A stretch of DNA of 64,000 nucleotides from Locusta migratoria (GCA_026315105.1 CM048744.1:658505676-658569675); one strand, 5' to 3'. Numbered from the stretch's first letter, positions 30,980 through 42,034 are shown. Notes: generated by a model not told the origin, from the letters alone. Numbers and translations: made by a program.

Positions 30980-31660
30980 GGTTCCCGCTCGGGTTGCAAG
31001 TTTCCTGGAAGCGGAACCGGTTCCTCGAGTACGCCTACTCACATGTCTTTGTTACATACACACATACAGGCTTTTACGGTTTTGTTTATCTTATCTGATT
31101 TGAAGTACTGTACTTAGAGCACAAGATATGACAACATTTTATAGGCGTAATCAAGATTTGATTTCTGTAGTAGTTTTCAACAAATGAACATCGTAAAACA
31201 ATTATGTGGGTATTTTAATAACAGACGTCAAAACAGACATCCACGGCTGTCCATTTGCTTCGGACGAAGAGGTGTGCATTATATTGCCTCGCAGGTGGGA
31301 TAATTCTATTTGTAGTAACGTCGTTTATTTTCCAAAACAATGAAAGCAGACAATTCTGTTTGATGAATTCGGGTGGTTTCTGCTTCCTGCAGCTATTGCC
31401 TGACTCCTTGTACACAAGACAAGTGAGTTTGTTTGCCTCTTCTCTCAGACGTAACCTGAGACATAAAGAAACAGTTCCAGATCGTGATGTAATGAACATC
31501 GTTCCGGAAGATCCATTAATCGCATACTCAGTACACATTCTTAGTAGACTCTACATGTCATCGAACACTAGTTTTTTACGTCAATAATGAATAGACAGAG
31601 AGCAGTCAAAAATAATAAAATAACACAAGGATTGTTAAAAGAAGATATGAGAAAAAGAAA

Positions 31661-32955
31661 AAAAATCGCACTGACGTGTTTTACGGCCCACTTTACATTT
31701 GTAGTTTTATACGTATTTGCAAATATTTAGGACCAAAATAATAGTGTTAACAATAAAAAATCTGAAACCCTTTTAGGAAAAAAATTTCAGGTATTGGCGG
31801 GTTTTGAATCACTGACCTTCAGCGTCACAGTCCAACACATTGCCCACTACGCTACAGCCAACACTTAGGCGTAGCGTTCTTTAATCTCGTACTATTTATG
31901 GCAGTTTTTAACTGATGCTAATATGGAATTTGTAGACACTAGATTATCATTTATCGTACGAAGAACGACGTGTTTTTGTCAATTCTTCAGTGCACCATTG
32001 CTTTGAAATGACAATGTATAAGTTAATATAAGAAAATCATCAAATACGCAACGCAAGATGGCTCATGCCAGAGAGAGTTCTGGGCGAGGAATGTCACGTG
32101 ACATCTGCGAACGGCTGGTTTTCGTTAATTCAGTGGAGGGTGTGAAAACTCTGTTATTTTTGCAAGTATCTCTCAAACAATAGAAGATATGAAAAAAACA
32201 TAAGGGAACAAAGCTGTAGAGAATCTTCTCCTCCACAAATTCGTTTATTCAGTTTTAGCGTCAGATGAACGGTTTATATTCAATTAAAATTATATTACAA
32301 ACGGGCTTTTTTTGGTATTACTAACGTATTTCTTGTCCGAAATATTTGAAAAAGCGAGGTTCTGGTCTCTGGAAGCCAACAGTTATGTATGTAAAATTTC
32401 GTGCCGATCGGTTGAACGGTTCGATCTAAAAAGTGTGAACATGTTACAGCCAGACAGACATCGTTGTAGAGAATTTTCCCCTCTACCAATTAGGTTATTC
32501 AATTTTCGTGTCAGATGAACGAATCGTTCGGTATTCAAATTATATTACAAACGGCATTTTTTGGTATTACTACCGTATTTTACGTCCGAAAAATTTGCAA
32601 AAGGGAGGTTCTGGTCTATGTCGGCCTACAATTATGCCTGTTAAATTTGGTGTTGATCGGTTGAACGGTTTGTCTTAACAAGTAGTAACACGTTACGGAC
32701 AGATAGACGGACAGACAAAGACAGACGTACATCCCAAAATCGCCGTTATTTTTGCAAATATCTCTGAAACGATACGAGATATGAAAAAACCGTAAGAGAG
32801 CAAAGTTGTAGAGAATTTTCTCCTCTACAAATTCGGTTATTCAATTTTCGTGTCAGGTAAATGGTTAAACAGTATTTTTATTTAAATTTCGAGCTGTCAA
32901 AAGACGATCGCAAAGGCCCACTTTTAGTGTTACTACCGTAACCTAAAGTTGGCCA
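31661..32955. repeat. Repeat R, copy 1 (three internal units)
   Basis: It matches 43041-44085 over nearly its full length. It opens 'atcgcactgacg.gttttacg', contains a tRNA-like piece (31790-31860) and ends 'cctaaagttggcc'. An internal unit beginning 'gtagagaat.ttctcctc.ac' followed by 'ttattca.ttt..cgtcag' occurs three times, at 32216, 32466 and 32808. No coding capacity, so it is a non-autonomous element of unknown class. Confidence 0.75.
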
Positions 32956-33985
32956 AAATATTGGATCACGACAATGCATACGTTAACCGTTCCTGACAAT
33001 GTAAAAGTAAAGAAAATTTGAGACAACCAGTTAAATAAAAATGGTTTATATACATAATCCTTGACAGAGTTTCCGGCAAAAATATTTTTTTTTTTTTCGT
33101 ATATAAACCATTTTTATGCAACTGGTTGACTGGAATTTTGTTCACTTTTGGACCGTGTTCCACCGTTGCTGAACTGCAGCCGTGTTGAAGATTTTGCCGT
33201 TCCTAACAGTTTGAAAAGGCAGTAATTTGACATACAGATTAAACAGCAATCCATTTTTACACAATCTCTGCCCCTTTTTTATTAGTTTCGTTAAATTTCG
33301 GGAGGGGTTTGAACCCTTAAAACCTGTACCAGACATACCACAATGACAGACTGCTCGGCTGTTGTATGAACGGTCGCAGCAGTCTGGAAGTGAATGATTG
33401 CAAATCTGGGTAAGCAGATACACAGGAAGGATACATCACGATGGTCCGACCTGCTCAGGCAGGAGAATTAGGATAAAACACAGTAATCGTGCCCAAAGTT
33501 ACGTAGAGAGTATCACGGAAAACGGAAGAGGATATTTAGAAATAAGCCTCAAGGCTTTAACCTGTACAAATGGAGACCTGTAGGAAGGTAGTCGAGGTCA
33601 AGGGCTGGCTACCTCAGTGTTGCGCCATTATCAGCAATGCTCGTCCCAGAACTTGTGCCGCCGGAAACAGGTGTGAAGGTCAGCCATGTAGCCGCAGACA
33701 TGAACTTTTTACGATGTGCAGCGTACGTTTTTATCGATGTAATCAAAGCATATGTGCTTCGGACATGCACGCAATCTGAACGGACGGACACTGCGACAAC
33801 TACAGCAGCAAGGATGCGAGAAATGTATTCGCAACTGCGGATATGAACAGTCATCAGCTGTACAGTGGACTGCTGAATTATGAAGATTTGTGCCGGATCT
33901 GAACGTTTTCGCCAACGGTCGCGTTAACCATTAAGACATCAGGGCACGCCTTCAGTACCGACCCGAGGAACGAATGAAGCTTAGG
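32956..33985. other. Unassigned stretch
   Basis: No element that I can name. A weak tRNA-like piece lies around 33300-33360 ('gggtttgaaccctt'). Confidence 0.4.
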
Positions 33986-33989
33986 GTTT

Positions 33990-34165
33990 AAACCGCGGTG
34001 ACACACAGGTCATTAGAGACAGAGTTCGGATTTTTGGAAAATGGTGGAGAAGGAAATCGACTGTGACCTTTCAAAGGAACCATCCTTGAAATTGCCTGGA
34101 GTGGTTTAGGGAAATCACAGGAAAGCTAAATCCGGATGTCGGAGGTTACCACTGCCCCCCTTCGG
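33990..34165 (-). mobile_element. SINE-D body
   Basis: The shared words are 'gacctttcaaaggaaccatc', 'gcctggagtggtttagggaa' and 'cacaggaaagctaaatccgg'. The tRNA-like head is not recognisable at this copy. Confidence 0.5.
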
Positions 34166-34212
34166 ACCGACTCAAACGTCCATATCCCGTACTCTGCCAT
34201 AGCTGCCAACTA

Positions 34213-34302
34213 TTACGGATTGTCCATAGTTACAGATTTATCGCCATATTTACGGAGTTACGGGACGTTCCTGAAAAATTACGGAGGTAAGACATTTTAC
34301 GG
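34213..34302 (+). repeat. Five TTACGG hexamers next to a terminus
   Basis: TTACGG starts at 34213, 34250, 34258, 34279 and 34297. Maize Ac, a hAT element, has subterminal AAACGG repeats that bind its transposase; this cluster has the same look and position. Confidence 0.6.
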
Positions 34303-34659
34303 TCTGGTGTTTAAAAAAAAAAATCGGCAAAAGCACCGTTTACATTGCTACTAAGATTTTTATAGATTGTAATGTTTTCCTTCCTCAGTGCGTAGCAAAG
34401 CTGTACGAAACGTTAACGATAGCATTTTCCCTGGCACAAGTCCCTCCTACTCACCCCCCTCCACACCTAAAAATTGCAGTCTCACCCGCCGAGAGCAACG
34501 TAAATTCTTTGGTCTACATGGTCTTCCCGACTTAATAGTCAACGTGTTTTACCGAGCGGCGGAAGTTACCCAACTCGTTTCCGAAAAGAAAAGCCTTCCT
34601 GTGTTTTTCTCCCGTGTTTGTTTCTTTTCTTTTCTTTTCTTTCTTTCTTTATAAATATG

Positions 34660-35150
34660 AATTATTAAATTTCGGCTATTTGTGATGTTATCTGCACTGG
34701 CACTGCGTGGAGAAAAATTTCTGATTTTTGATGCATCAGGCATTAAAAAGTATCCATCACTGTTGTTGTTGTGGTCTTCAGTCCGGAGACTGGTTTGATG
34801 CAGCTCTCCACAATACCCTATCCTGAGCAAGCCTCTTCATCTCCACATAAGAACGGCAGCCTACATCTGTCTGAATCTGCTTACTGTATCCATCTCTTGG
34901 TCTTCCTCTGCGATTTTTACCCCACACACTTCCCTCCAAATTCACAATTCCTTGATGTCTAAGAATGTGTCCTACCAATCTATCCCTTCTTTTAGTCAAG
35001 GTATGCCAGAAATTTCTTTTCTCCCCAATTCTGTTATCCATCACTAACAAACATACATTTGCATCACTGCTTGCTCATCACAGCAATGCTGTTTGTGAGA
35101 GACTTTTTAGCATCGTTAGGAAAAACGTTAGTGAATATAGTAATATTTAT
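34660..35150 (+). pseudogene. hAT-type transposase C-terminal scrap, split by RTE
   Basis: Right of the RTE insertion, the plus strand reads HTFASLLAHHSNAVCERLFS followed by IVRKN. This is the hAT dimerisation block 'HSNA..ER.FS.vrk' that ends hAT and related ZMYM/KIAA-type transposase-derived proteins. On the left, 'DASGIKKYPSL' fits the residues just before it ('yP.La'). The rest is lost. Confidence 0.6.
34762..35034 (-). mobile_element. RTE-type LINE, 5'-truncated, with target duplication
   Basis: The minus strand encodes GEKRNFWHTLTKRRDRLVGH and ends MKRLAQDRVLWRAASNQSPD, then an (AAC)n tail. It matches the last ~85 codons of the RTE at 50.7-53.8 kb. The target duplication tatccatcact is perfect (34751-34761 and 35035-35045). 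It is a recent, dead-on-arrival copy. Confidence 0.92.
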
Positions 35151-35512
35151 TATAATTATCACATATAAATGTATACATCTATTGCCTAATGTGAATGTCG
35201 TTTCATACGTACAAGTTTATTGTTCTCGACATCAAGAAAGTGATGCTCAAATGTCACATCTAGAGCGCCATTTGCTATCAACTTGGATGGCTGAGTTATT
35301 CAGGATTGTTTTTAACTTAGTGACCACACCTTATTACAGGATGTTGACGTTCCTGTTTTATTTATATATTGACAAGCCAACAATTAAGTTGGCGAGTAAA
35401 TGTGTTTTTAAAAAGCTTTGAATGATGTTGTTCTGAAGAATGAAATCTAAGGGGGTTTCGAAAGCGAATATTTAAAAATATTTATTTCTCTAGCTTGTTG
35501 TATTATTGCATT

Positions 35513-35545
35513 TTGAAGATGGCAGTTAAACTGCCGAAACCGGTA
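35513..35545 (+). ncRNA. Hammerhead-like core
   Basis: TTGAAGA, then stem ggcag/ctgcc with a 5-nt loop, then GAAACCGGTA. Apart from the first base (T for C), the conserved positions fit CUGANGA...GAAA, with a self-complementary ACCGGT and a cleavable UA. An AATAAA-like 'gataaataaaaa' follows ~20 bp on, which suggests the 3' region of a retroelement. Confidence 0.5.
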
Positions 35546-36020
35546 ATCTTAATAAGAAGATAAATAAAAAGCGATCTTGTTTTCAATAAACTGATTAAAG
35601 GATCGCCCCTAAACATGACAAATCTTTATGAAAACCAGGATTCTGGTCTCATTTAATAATGTAGTGTGAATGGATTTTGATTGTTTTATTTTTATTAATA
35701 ATTTGTGAGATATAAATGTATTGATTTTGTCGTATTTGAGAATTACGGGAATCTTTCTGAGCCACTCTTAATATCTACAAAAATAATTTTAGGATTTTTG
35801 CATCTAAACTGATACTTTTCATTTAGAATAGTATATATGAATATTTATGAATGCAAAGTGTCATAAATATAGTATTTAATGGTCTAAATCATATTTATAA
35901 TATTCAAAATTATGTTGCAGAGGGAGTGCTTACCTCCTCCTCCCCGACAACCCTCCCCCATCTCCTCGTCTTTGGTCTGACGCTTGATTACTGACATTAT
36001 CTTCTCAAGGTTGGCAGCAG

Positions 36021-36150
36021 TGTTGCCAAGTCAGTGGTTTTCCCGCCAAATCTAGTGGATTTGAAAAAAACTACCTGTCTAGTGGGCAGATTTTGCATTA
36101 CTGGCTAGTGGGAATTATGGTGAATTTTAAAAATATTTCAGTGGTTTTAT
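36021..36150 (+). repeat. Five AGTGG words beside a 'tgttgccaag' terminus
   Basis: AGTGG occurs at 36033, 36054, 36081, 36107 and 36140, at roughly 20-33 bp steps, right after 'cagtgttgccaag'. The arrangement mirrors the TTACGG cluster at 34.2 kb, with a different word. Confidence 0.4.
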
Positions 36151-36798
36151 GAAAAAACTATTTTAAAAAAACACTTGATGAAGGCAGCATTGAGTAAGAG
36201 CACTATTTAATTTTCTAACGTCTCGTAGCTCCTGAATGTACATCAGCTAAATATTTATAATATACGTTATTCTGTCTTTGTTCCCCATTTTTGTGCGCCC
36301 ATATTGTTATGCGCGCTTTTTTATTTAATCGTGTCAGAAACATACATTATAACTTACAAGATATAAAACAGGCCAACAAAATACAGGAGGAAATATTACT
36401 ATTATGTGGACACTTTTATGGGACAATTTTAGACAAGCCTACAAATTTTTCCACATGAAAATACAGGACACCTGATATTAGACCAACCTCAAACGATAAT
36501 ATTATATCTTTCGTTATTATAATTAATGTAAAAGCTCCTTGATTCTGAATACCAACGATTAGGCTTCATGATAACACTTTAATAAAGCATGTTCATGCTG
36601 GTAGTATTATACATTTTTAAATGCACGTTTCATAGAAACAATGTAACAGAAATTGTTAGGATGTATAAAACTAGTTTTCACATTCTTTGTGTGTGAAATA
36701 GTAATTGTTTTACAGTTTTTTGCAATAGCAGAAGCCAGATTATGTTCGTTTGATATAGCATGTTGAACCACATCCGAGTTTCATCATTTGAATCCTTA
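36151..36798. other. Unassigned AT-rich stretch
   Basis: Words of the form 'acagg' recur at about 36370-36475 and may be another such terminus. Nothing else seen. Confidence 0.35.
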
Positions 36799-36830
36799 CC
36801 GGTTTCAACCAATTATTGCTCTTCTTCAGA
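36799..36830 (-). ncRNA. Hammerhead-like core (weak)
   Basis: The minus strand reads CTGAAGA, an imperfect stem around gcaat/attgg, then GAAACCGGT. The core boxes are good but stem II is poorer than at 35513. A further degenerate relative lies at about 37142-37180 on the plus strand. Confidence 0.35.
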
Positions 36831-37029
36831 TGAGACTGTACTGGAAAAAACCGTCAGCATAGTGAAGTTCGTAGCTTGCAAATATTTAAAAAAATTAAAA
36901 AGTATAAAATTAAAAAAAATATACATTGAAAAGGAGAGTTTATACATACTGGTAATTATCACGTGATAAGAGAAATGTAATACTGACTTTCACTTATCAT
37001 GCGATAATTAACAGAGTGTATAGTCTCTC

Positions 37030-37093
37030 CTTTCAAGGTTTTTTTATTATTTTATTTTATTTTATTTTATTTTTTTTTTTTTATTTTTTTTTT
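37030..37093 (+). repeat. T-rich / (ATTTT)n tract
   Basis: Repeated 'attttattttatttta' followed by long T runs. Confidence 0.8.
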
Positions 37094-37310
37094 ACAAGCT
37101 ATGCACTTCATTACACTGACGATTTTTTTCTTTACAGTCGCTTCTGAATAAAAGCAATAATTGCTCAAAACTGGTAAGGAAATAAAATGCCGACCTGCAA
37201 CTGTTAATTTTTCGTATATATTAATACTGTTCTATCTCTAAACAATAGGAATAAACTGAATTGTCTCATATTTTTGGTTACTCAACATACTCAGTACTTC
37301 AAACAATAAC

Positions 37311-37512
37311 GATGTGGTGGTTCTTAAGAAGCTTTTTAGTGGCAACACTGGTTGGCAACTATGCATTGCCTACTGCCGATGAGTGTCCGTACATTTCACT
37401 ATGTAAGTGCCGCGCAGGGAGAGACGTTTACTTCGATTGTCGCAAGCCTTTCTGTGGGTCGTTCAGTTACGATGTGCGGTGTTCGTCTTTGTTGGCAGAA
37501 CCAGGGAAATAA
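37311..37512 (+). CDS. Possible first exon of a secreted cysteine-rich protein
   Basis: The frame begins MWWFLRSFLVATLVGNYALP, which looks like a signal peptide, and continues with closely spaced cysteines (ECPYISLCKC, YFDCRKPFC). The 'CP....C.C......DC' arrangement is reminiscent of a leucine-rich-repeat N-terminal cap. A strong splice-donor-like GTAAGT lies inside at 37403-37408, so the true exon might end there. A further in-frame Met lies upstream (37261), but the signal-like start favours this one. No TATA box or downstream exon was identified. It may be accidental. Confidence 0.25.
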
Positions 37513-37770
37513 GCCTCCAGCCACATGGCTAGACCGCAATATCTGTGTACACCAGTCCTCAGACAAAGAAAGAGAGCGCCATATAAATAATACCTCATTT
37601 CTAATCAGAGATTCTAATCCCAAATTAAATGGCGATTAAACTGGTAGCAAACCCAGACTCTTCAATTAATTAATTAATAATCCTTCAAATTTCATTGCGT
37701 CATTAATATAAGTAAATTAATTTTACCGGGTACACAATTATTATAAATACATTGTTTACATAGAGGAGCA

Positions 37771-37960
37771 CAGCACGGGAGTAGCTGAGAGGTCTGGAGC
37801 GCCTCTTTGCGGATCGCGTGGCCCCCGCGTCGGAGGTTCGAATCCTCCTCCGGGCATTAATGTTATTTCTGTCTTTAGTAAAAGTTTGTTCATATGTAGT
37901 TTGTAAGTTTAGGGACTGTTGACCCCGCAGTTCAGTCCCGTAAGTTTAACAAACATTTCA
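37771..37960 (+). mobile_element. SINE-A copy (variant head)
   Basis: The head 'gcacgggagtagctgagagg' and B box 'gaggttcgaatcctcc' mark the variant that has 'gagtagc' instead of 'ggtggcc'. The 13-bp target duplication acatagaggagca is perfect (37758-37770 and 37961-37973). Confidence 0.9.
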
Positions 37961-37973
37961 ACATAGAGGAGCA

Positions 37974-38619
37974 TCAGCATTAATTGATGTAAAAACACCC
38001 AAGATGGCGGAATCTAGTTCTGTTTCCTGGTGGCAGAGGCAGATAAGGTGTCATGTTGTGAGAATTCGCGCCAGTCCTGGACAGCTATCCTGAAGCCCGG
38101 TGACAGGAACAGCAGTACCGCCTACCCCTGCCTTCCTCTGTTCGCATACCGCGGAAGTGCACAGAGCTCCGTTAAATTATCTTTTACACCAGGAGTAACC
38201 GAAAAAAGGATCTGGGCTAAGTAACCTGGAGAGCAGCAGTTTCTAGAGGTCAATACCGCGAGCACAGCATGTCGCAGTTATCGACATTAAATAACACGTG
38301 ATTTCCATTTCCTGGGGTGCAGCATAACTATCCGCGCCGGATTCGTGATATATCGTACTTCAGCATTCTCTGCTAATTCGACGGTTGTGATTAGAGCGAC
38401 CTCCATTTTAAGTACTGTTCCCGCACTTTACTTAGAGGCATGGAATGTCAGAATCAATTGGAATATTTTGTGACGAATGCCAAATTAGACCGATCATAGT
38501 TGTAGCACTGCATTTGCGAGCAGCGGGACTGTTTTACTGTATTGCCATGACTGAAAATGTGTAGATGATAACTTTTGAGCACTTTTTACAAACTTTTTAT
38601 AGTTGACAAGATCAAAAAC
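37974..38619. other. Unassigned stretch
   Basis: Nothing recognised. Confidence 0.5.
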
Positions 38620-38630
38620 AGATAACCATT

Positions 38631-38832
38631 GCCGCGGTGGAGTAGCCGAGCGGTCTAAAGCGTCTCGCTGCGGAGCGCGCGGTTGCTCGCCGTGGAGGTT
38701 GGAGTCCTCCCTGGGGCATGGGTGTGTGTGTTTGTCCTTAGGTTAGTTTACCTAGGTTTAAGTTGTTTGTAAGCTACGGACTGATGAGCACGCAGTTTGG
38801 TCCGATAGATATACAAACATTTGAACATTTGA
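38631..38832 (+). mobile_element. SINE-A copy (variant head)
   Basis: Head gccgcggtggagtagccgag, with the 3' end 'caaacatttgaacatttga'. The target duplication agataaccatt lies at 38620-38630 and 38833-38843. Confidence 0.9.
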
Positions 38833-39047
38833 AGATAACCATTAAACTGAAACCTTTAGGGGTCAAAAATACAATAAAACGTATGTTTGTGGTAAAAGCG
38901 GACGTCACATTATCGAGGATTAACCTGCAAACCCGGGCCAAGAAGTATAATCCAACATGTTTTAAAACAAAAATAACCATCTAAAGTCGTAGAGCTATGC
39001 AATATGCACTTACAGTTCGTCACGGATGTCTATATAAATTACTCAAC

Positions 39048-39247
39048 AAAAATGTTCAAATGTTTGTTAAGCTTATGGGACTTAACTATGGGGTCATCAG
39101 TCCCTAAACTTACAAACTACTTATGAACTACTTACGAACTAGGACGGCACAAATATCCATGCCCGAGGGGGGATTCGAACCCCCAACCGTAGTGGCCGTG
39201 CTGACCGTGACTGGAGCGCCTCAGTCACCTCGGCCACCGCGGCCGGC
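39048..39247 (-). mobile_element. SINE-A copy
   Basis: Full length and very close in sequence to the copy at 19.6 kb. The target duplication tactcaac lies at 39040-39047 and 39248-39255. Confidence 0.9.
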
Positions 39248-39309
39248 TACTCAACCCATAATAAACAGTATCACGGGTATATGCATTCTATGTAATGCTT
39301 TCAGTTATA

Positions 39310-39460
39310 GAGTTCATATCGATATCGCAGATGCGAAAAAATATGCATGAGTAAATTCGTATCGATACGATAGATGCGAGCAACCAAAGGTATTCACGAG
39401 TAAGTTCGTATCGATACGGTAGATGCGAGTAACGAAATGTAATCATGAGTAACGATTCAG
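39310..39460 (+). repeat. 49-bp tandem repeat with TATCGATA boxes
   Basis: Units start 'gagt' at 39310 (short unit), 39349 and 39398, with a partial unit at 39447; the last two steps are exactly 49 bp. Each unit carries TATCGATA (39317, 39360, 39409), in the two full units inside the palindrome cgtatcgatacg, and then 'agatgcga'. TATCGATA is the Drosophila DREF site and overlaps the BEAF-32 CGATA motif. Confidence 0.75.
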
Positions 39461-39810
39461 TATTTCGTATCAGTTAAAGTTTTCGTTACACAGTACCGAA
39501 TATATACGGTTAGCTACAGCTCTCGTGATAGTGCTATCACTGCATTTACACCGCGAGGTTCGGATGCTGCAAAATTGTACATTGTGTGATAGTTACATTG
39601 GTCCGTCCCCTGTTTCTGTGATCGCGGAACCCACGACTACTTCAGTTTATGAACTCTGAGGAGTAACCCTTATTTCCTTAATGCGTAAATCATTGTCTTA
39701 CCGACCTGTGCTACAGCAAGTCTATTTCTCGCCCACAAGCTATATTCAGTGAGCAATTTTACTTTAAAATCTGTGACAGGGCTACCTCTCATATATATGT
39801 GCCTTATTCT

Positions 39811-40090
39811 AGCACAGTGATAGTGTGCCAGACTACAAATCCAATGGCTACGCGTTCGATCTCTCGGATTTTTATGTCATTTTCCACTTCTTTCACCTCT
39901 GGTATTGTTGCTGATGTGAAAAATATCGAGTAGGACCGTGGTTCGGAATCCACGTTAAACTGTGGGTCCCCCTATAAGCGGGTGAATAATTCACTTCGAA
40001 AGTCGGAGGAAGGCAACGGTATGCCACCTCCAAATAGGACCACGTCTAGTTTTCAAACCAATCTTCGGATTGTTGACTGCTTCACCTTTT
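39811..40090 (+). mobile_element. SINE-B copy
   Basis: Head 'agcacagtgatagtgtgcca'. The B box is damaged ('gcgttcgatctctcgg'). The body is typical but lacks the 'aaagcactgtggt' section near the end. Confidence 0.82.
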
Positions 40091-40108
40091 ACCCCTATTC
40101 TGAATATA

Positions 40109-40783
40109 CGACGGTTGGAACTTAGATAGTGGCAACTATTTATTCACAAACCGATACAAAAGCGTCACATGTTTGTGCCTATTACTGTCCAAAGTAGTCG
40201 CCAGCGTTGTGTAGAACCCATTGTCAGCGATGTGGAAGCCGCAATATACCGTTAGCAGAGCCTGTTCTGTCGATGCTTCGAATGGAGCGGTCTACTAACG
40301 GTCGAATCTCTGGAACAGTTCTGAAGCGAATGCCACGAAGTGGTTCCTTCAACTTCGGAATCAAATCAAAGTCCGGGGAGTATGGTGGATGTTTCAGTAC
40401 TTCCCACTCCCATCGACCGATCAGAGCAGCCACAGCTATCGTATGCGCCCGCGCATTGTCGTGCAAAATGATGAGTGAGTTGCGTAGAAAGTGTTGCCGC
40501 TTCTTTCGTAAAGCTAGTCGCAGGTGATGCTCCCAAAACGATCAGTAAGACTGTGCGTAGACGGTCTCCGTTGTTCATAGAACATAGTGACACGTTAGAC
40601 CGCTCGCTTAGAAGTGACTGTGTTTCCTTCGATTGTGCGCACACCGGACACACGGACCGGGCAAGTCCATTTGCTCGGAGGTAAGGTAGGTATGTCATTA
40701 ACGTGTGCTGTCAGCAACAGTAGTAGATTCCATTGTATAGTATCCACACACTAGTGTTGCCACTATTTAAGTTCCAACCCTCG
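40109..40783 (-). mobile_element. Mariner-like deletion derivative
   Basis: The TIRs 'cgacggttggaactta.atag' and 'cta.ttaagttccaaccctcg' are inverted, with TA on both sides (40107-40108 and 40784-40785). The 675-bp interior keeps part of a minus-strand transposase: HDNARAHT (second catalytic block) and KHPPYSPDF at about 40466-40300. The final catalytic aspartate context (SPDLAP.D) has become SPDFDLIPKLKEP. It is about half the length of a full mariner and cannot be autonomous. Confidence 0.85.
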
Positions 40784-41140
40784 TATTTTTCAATTTATTC
40801 TCCCGACTTTCATTGCCTGTAGCTTCCATTACTGTCCCGTAGTTTAAATTAACCATGAACTAGGCTACGAAACACCTGCTGAAGAAACGAAGTCCAATCG
40901 CCTGGGATAGAAGATCTGCAGGTGAGTGATCTGTTAGCGAGAAATGTTAGTCGGTGCTTTTCCAAACTAAAATTATTCCGTCTTTCAGACTCGTAAAGCG
41001 AGTAATTGCAGCTACGTTACTTCCATCAACATCCCCAAGCTAGCCTGAAGGTAAATGAGATCACTCCACTCGCGAAATACGGAAGTCCTAGTTCGAAACC
41101 GACTCCCGCAAATGTGTGTCACGAATATAATGTAGAACTA

Positions 41141-41458
41141 CTGCGCCTCGGTTGCACAGTGGTATAGTGCCAGACTACAAGTGTAAAGGTCGCGGGTTAG
41201 ATCCCCGCCAGGTCCTAGGATTTTTATCTGTCACTTTCCACTTCTTTCACCTCTTGCAGTTTTGCTCATGTGAAAAATACCGAGTAGCACCGTGGTTCGG
41301 TACCCACGATAAACTGTAGGTCCCCCTATAATTGGCTGGGTAAGTCAGTTTGAAGGTCGGAGGAAGGCAACGGCATACCACCTCCAAACAGGACCATGCC
41401 TAGTAAAGCACTGTGGTGTTCAAACCAATCTTCGGATTGTTGACCGCTTTACCTTTTA
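41141..41458 (+). mobile_element. SINE-B copy, full length
   Basis: Head 'ctcggttgcacagtggtata' with B box 'cgggttagatccccgcc'. The complete body ends 'ttgttgaccgctttaccttt'. Confidence 0.88.
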
Positions 41459-42034
41459 ATGGTCATTCACACTCTCAATTGGAAATACATTTCTTATATT
41501 CCACGCAGCTTTAGTCGGAACAGTATCCGTTCTGAACATTTGCATTGGTTAATCGCAGGTCAAGGACGCTGCTCATGAAGTAAATTGTACAATAGATGCT
41601 GATTCATACTCGGAATTTTTAAACCCTAGACATAGTTCCTCTAAACTTATTCATAAATTTGGTAGTATGTTTAATCAAACAATTTAGCTTACCTGCAGTG
41701 TTTTGTGAGAGACCATTACGTTCCACATTTCACTTAATTTTGGTTGTGATACACGATCTACATCTTTATGCAGATCTTAGCTTATTTCAGACGTATTTTA
41801 CATTAAAGAGACTGTTGTAAATCTGACGTGTTCATCTAATTGGCATAACAGATTAGAAAACACGATAAATATGAGGGCTTGCTGATGCGGAGGTGAATTC
41901 TGGAGTTATAACAAAGGAATAGTTCGCGATAACTGGCTCCCACTAACGATAACATGCAGGCAGCATGTTGTCGTAATTTGGGAACACTTGGCAGAACGGA
42001 AGAGAGGACGTCGAAAGCTTGGGAAATGGAAAGC
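41459..42034. other. Unassigned stretch
   Basis: Nothing recognised. Confidence 0.45.

Larger units (their letters stand above)
34198..36020 (+). mobile_element. hAT-like element remains
   Basis: The left end, 'agctgccaac', is followed by five TTACGG hexamers. A short inverted counterpart 'gttggcagc' lies at 36010-36018. A hAT-type C-terminal transposase scrap sits at about 34660-35150, interrupted by an RTE. The right boundary rests on ~10 bp only, so the extent is tentative. Confidence 0.4.
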
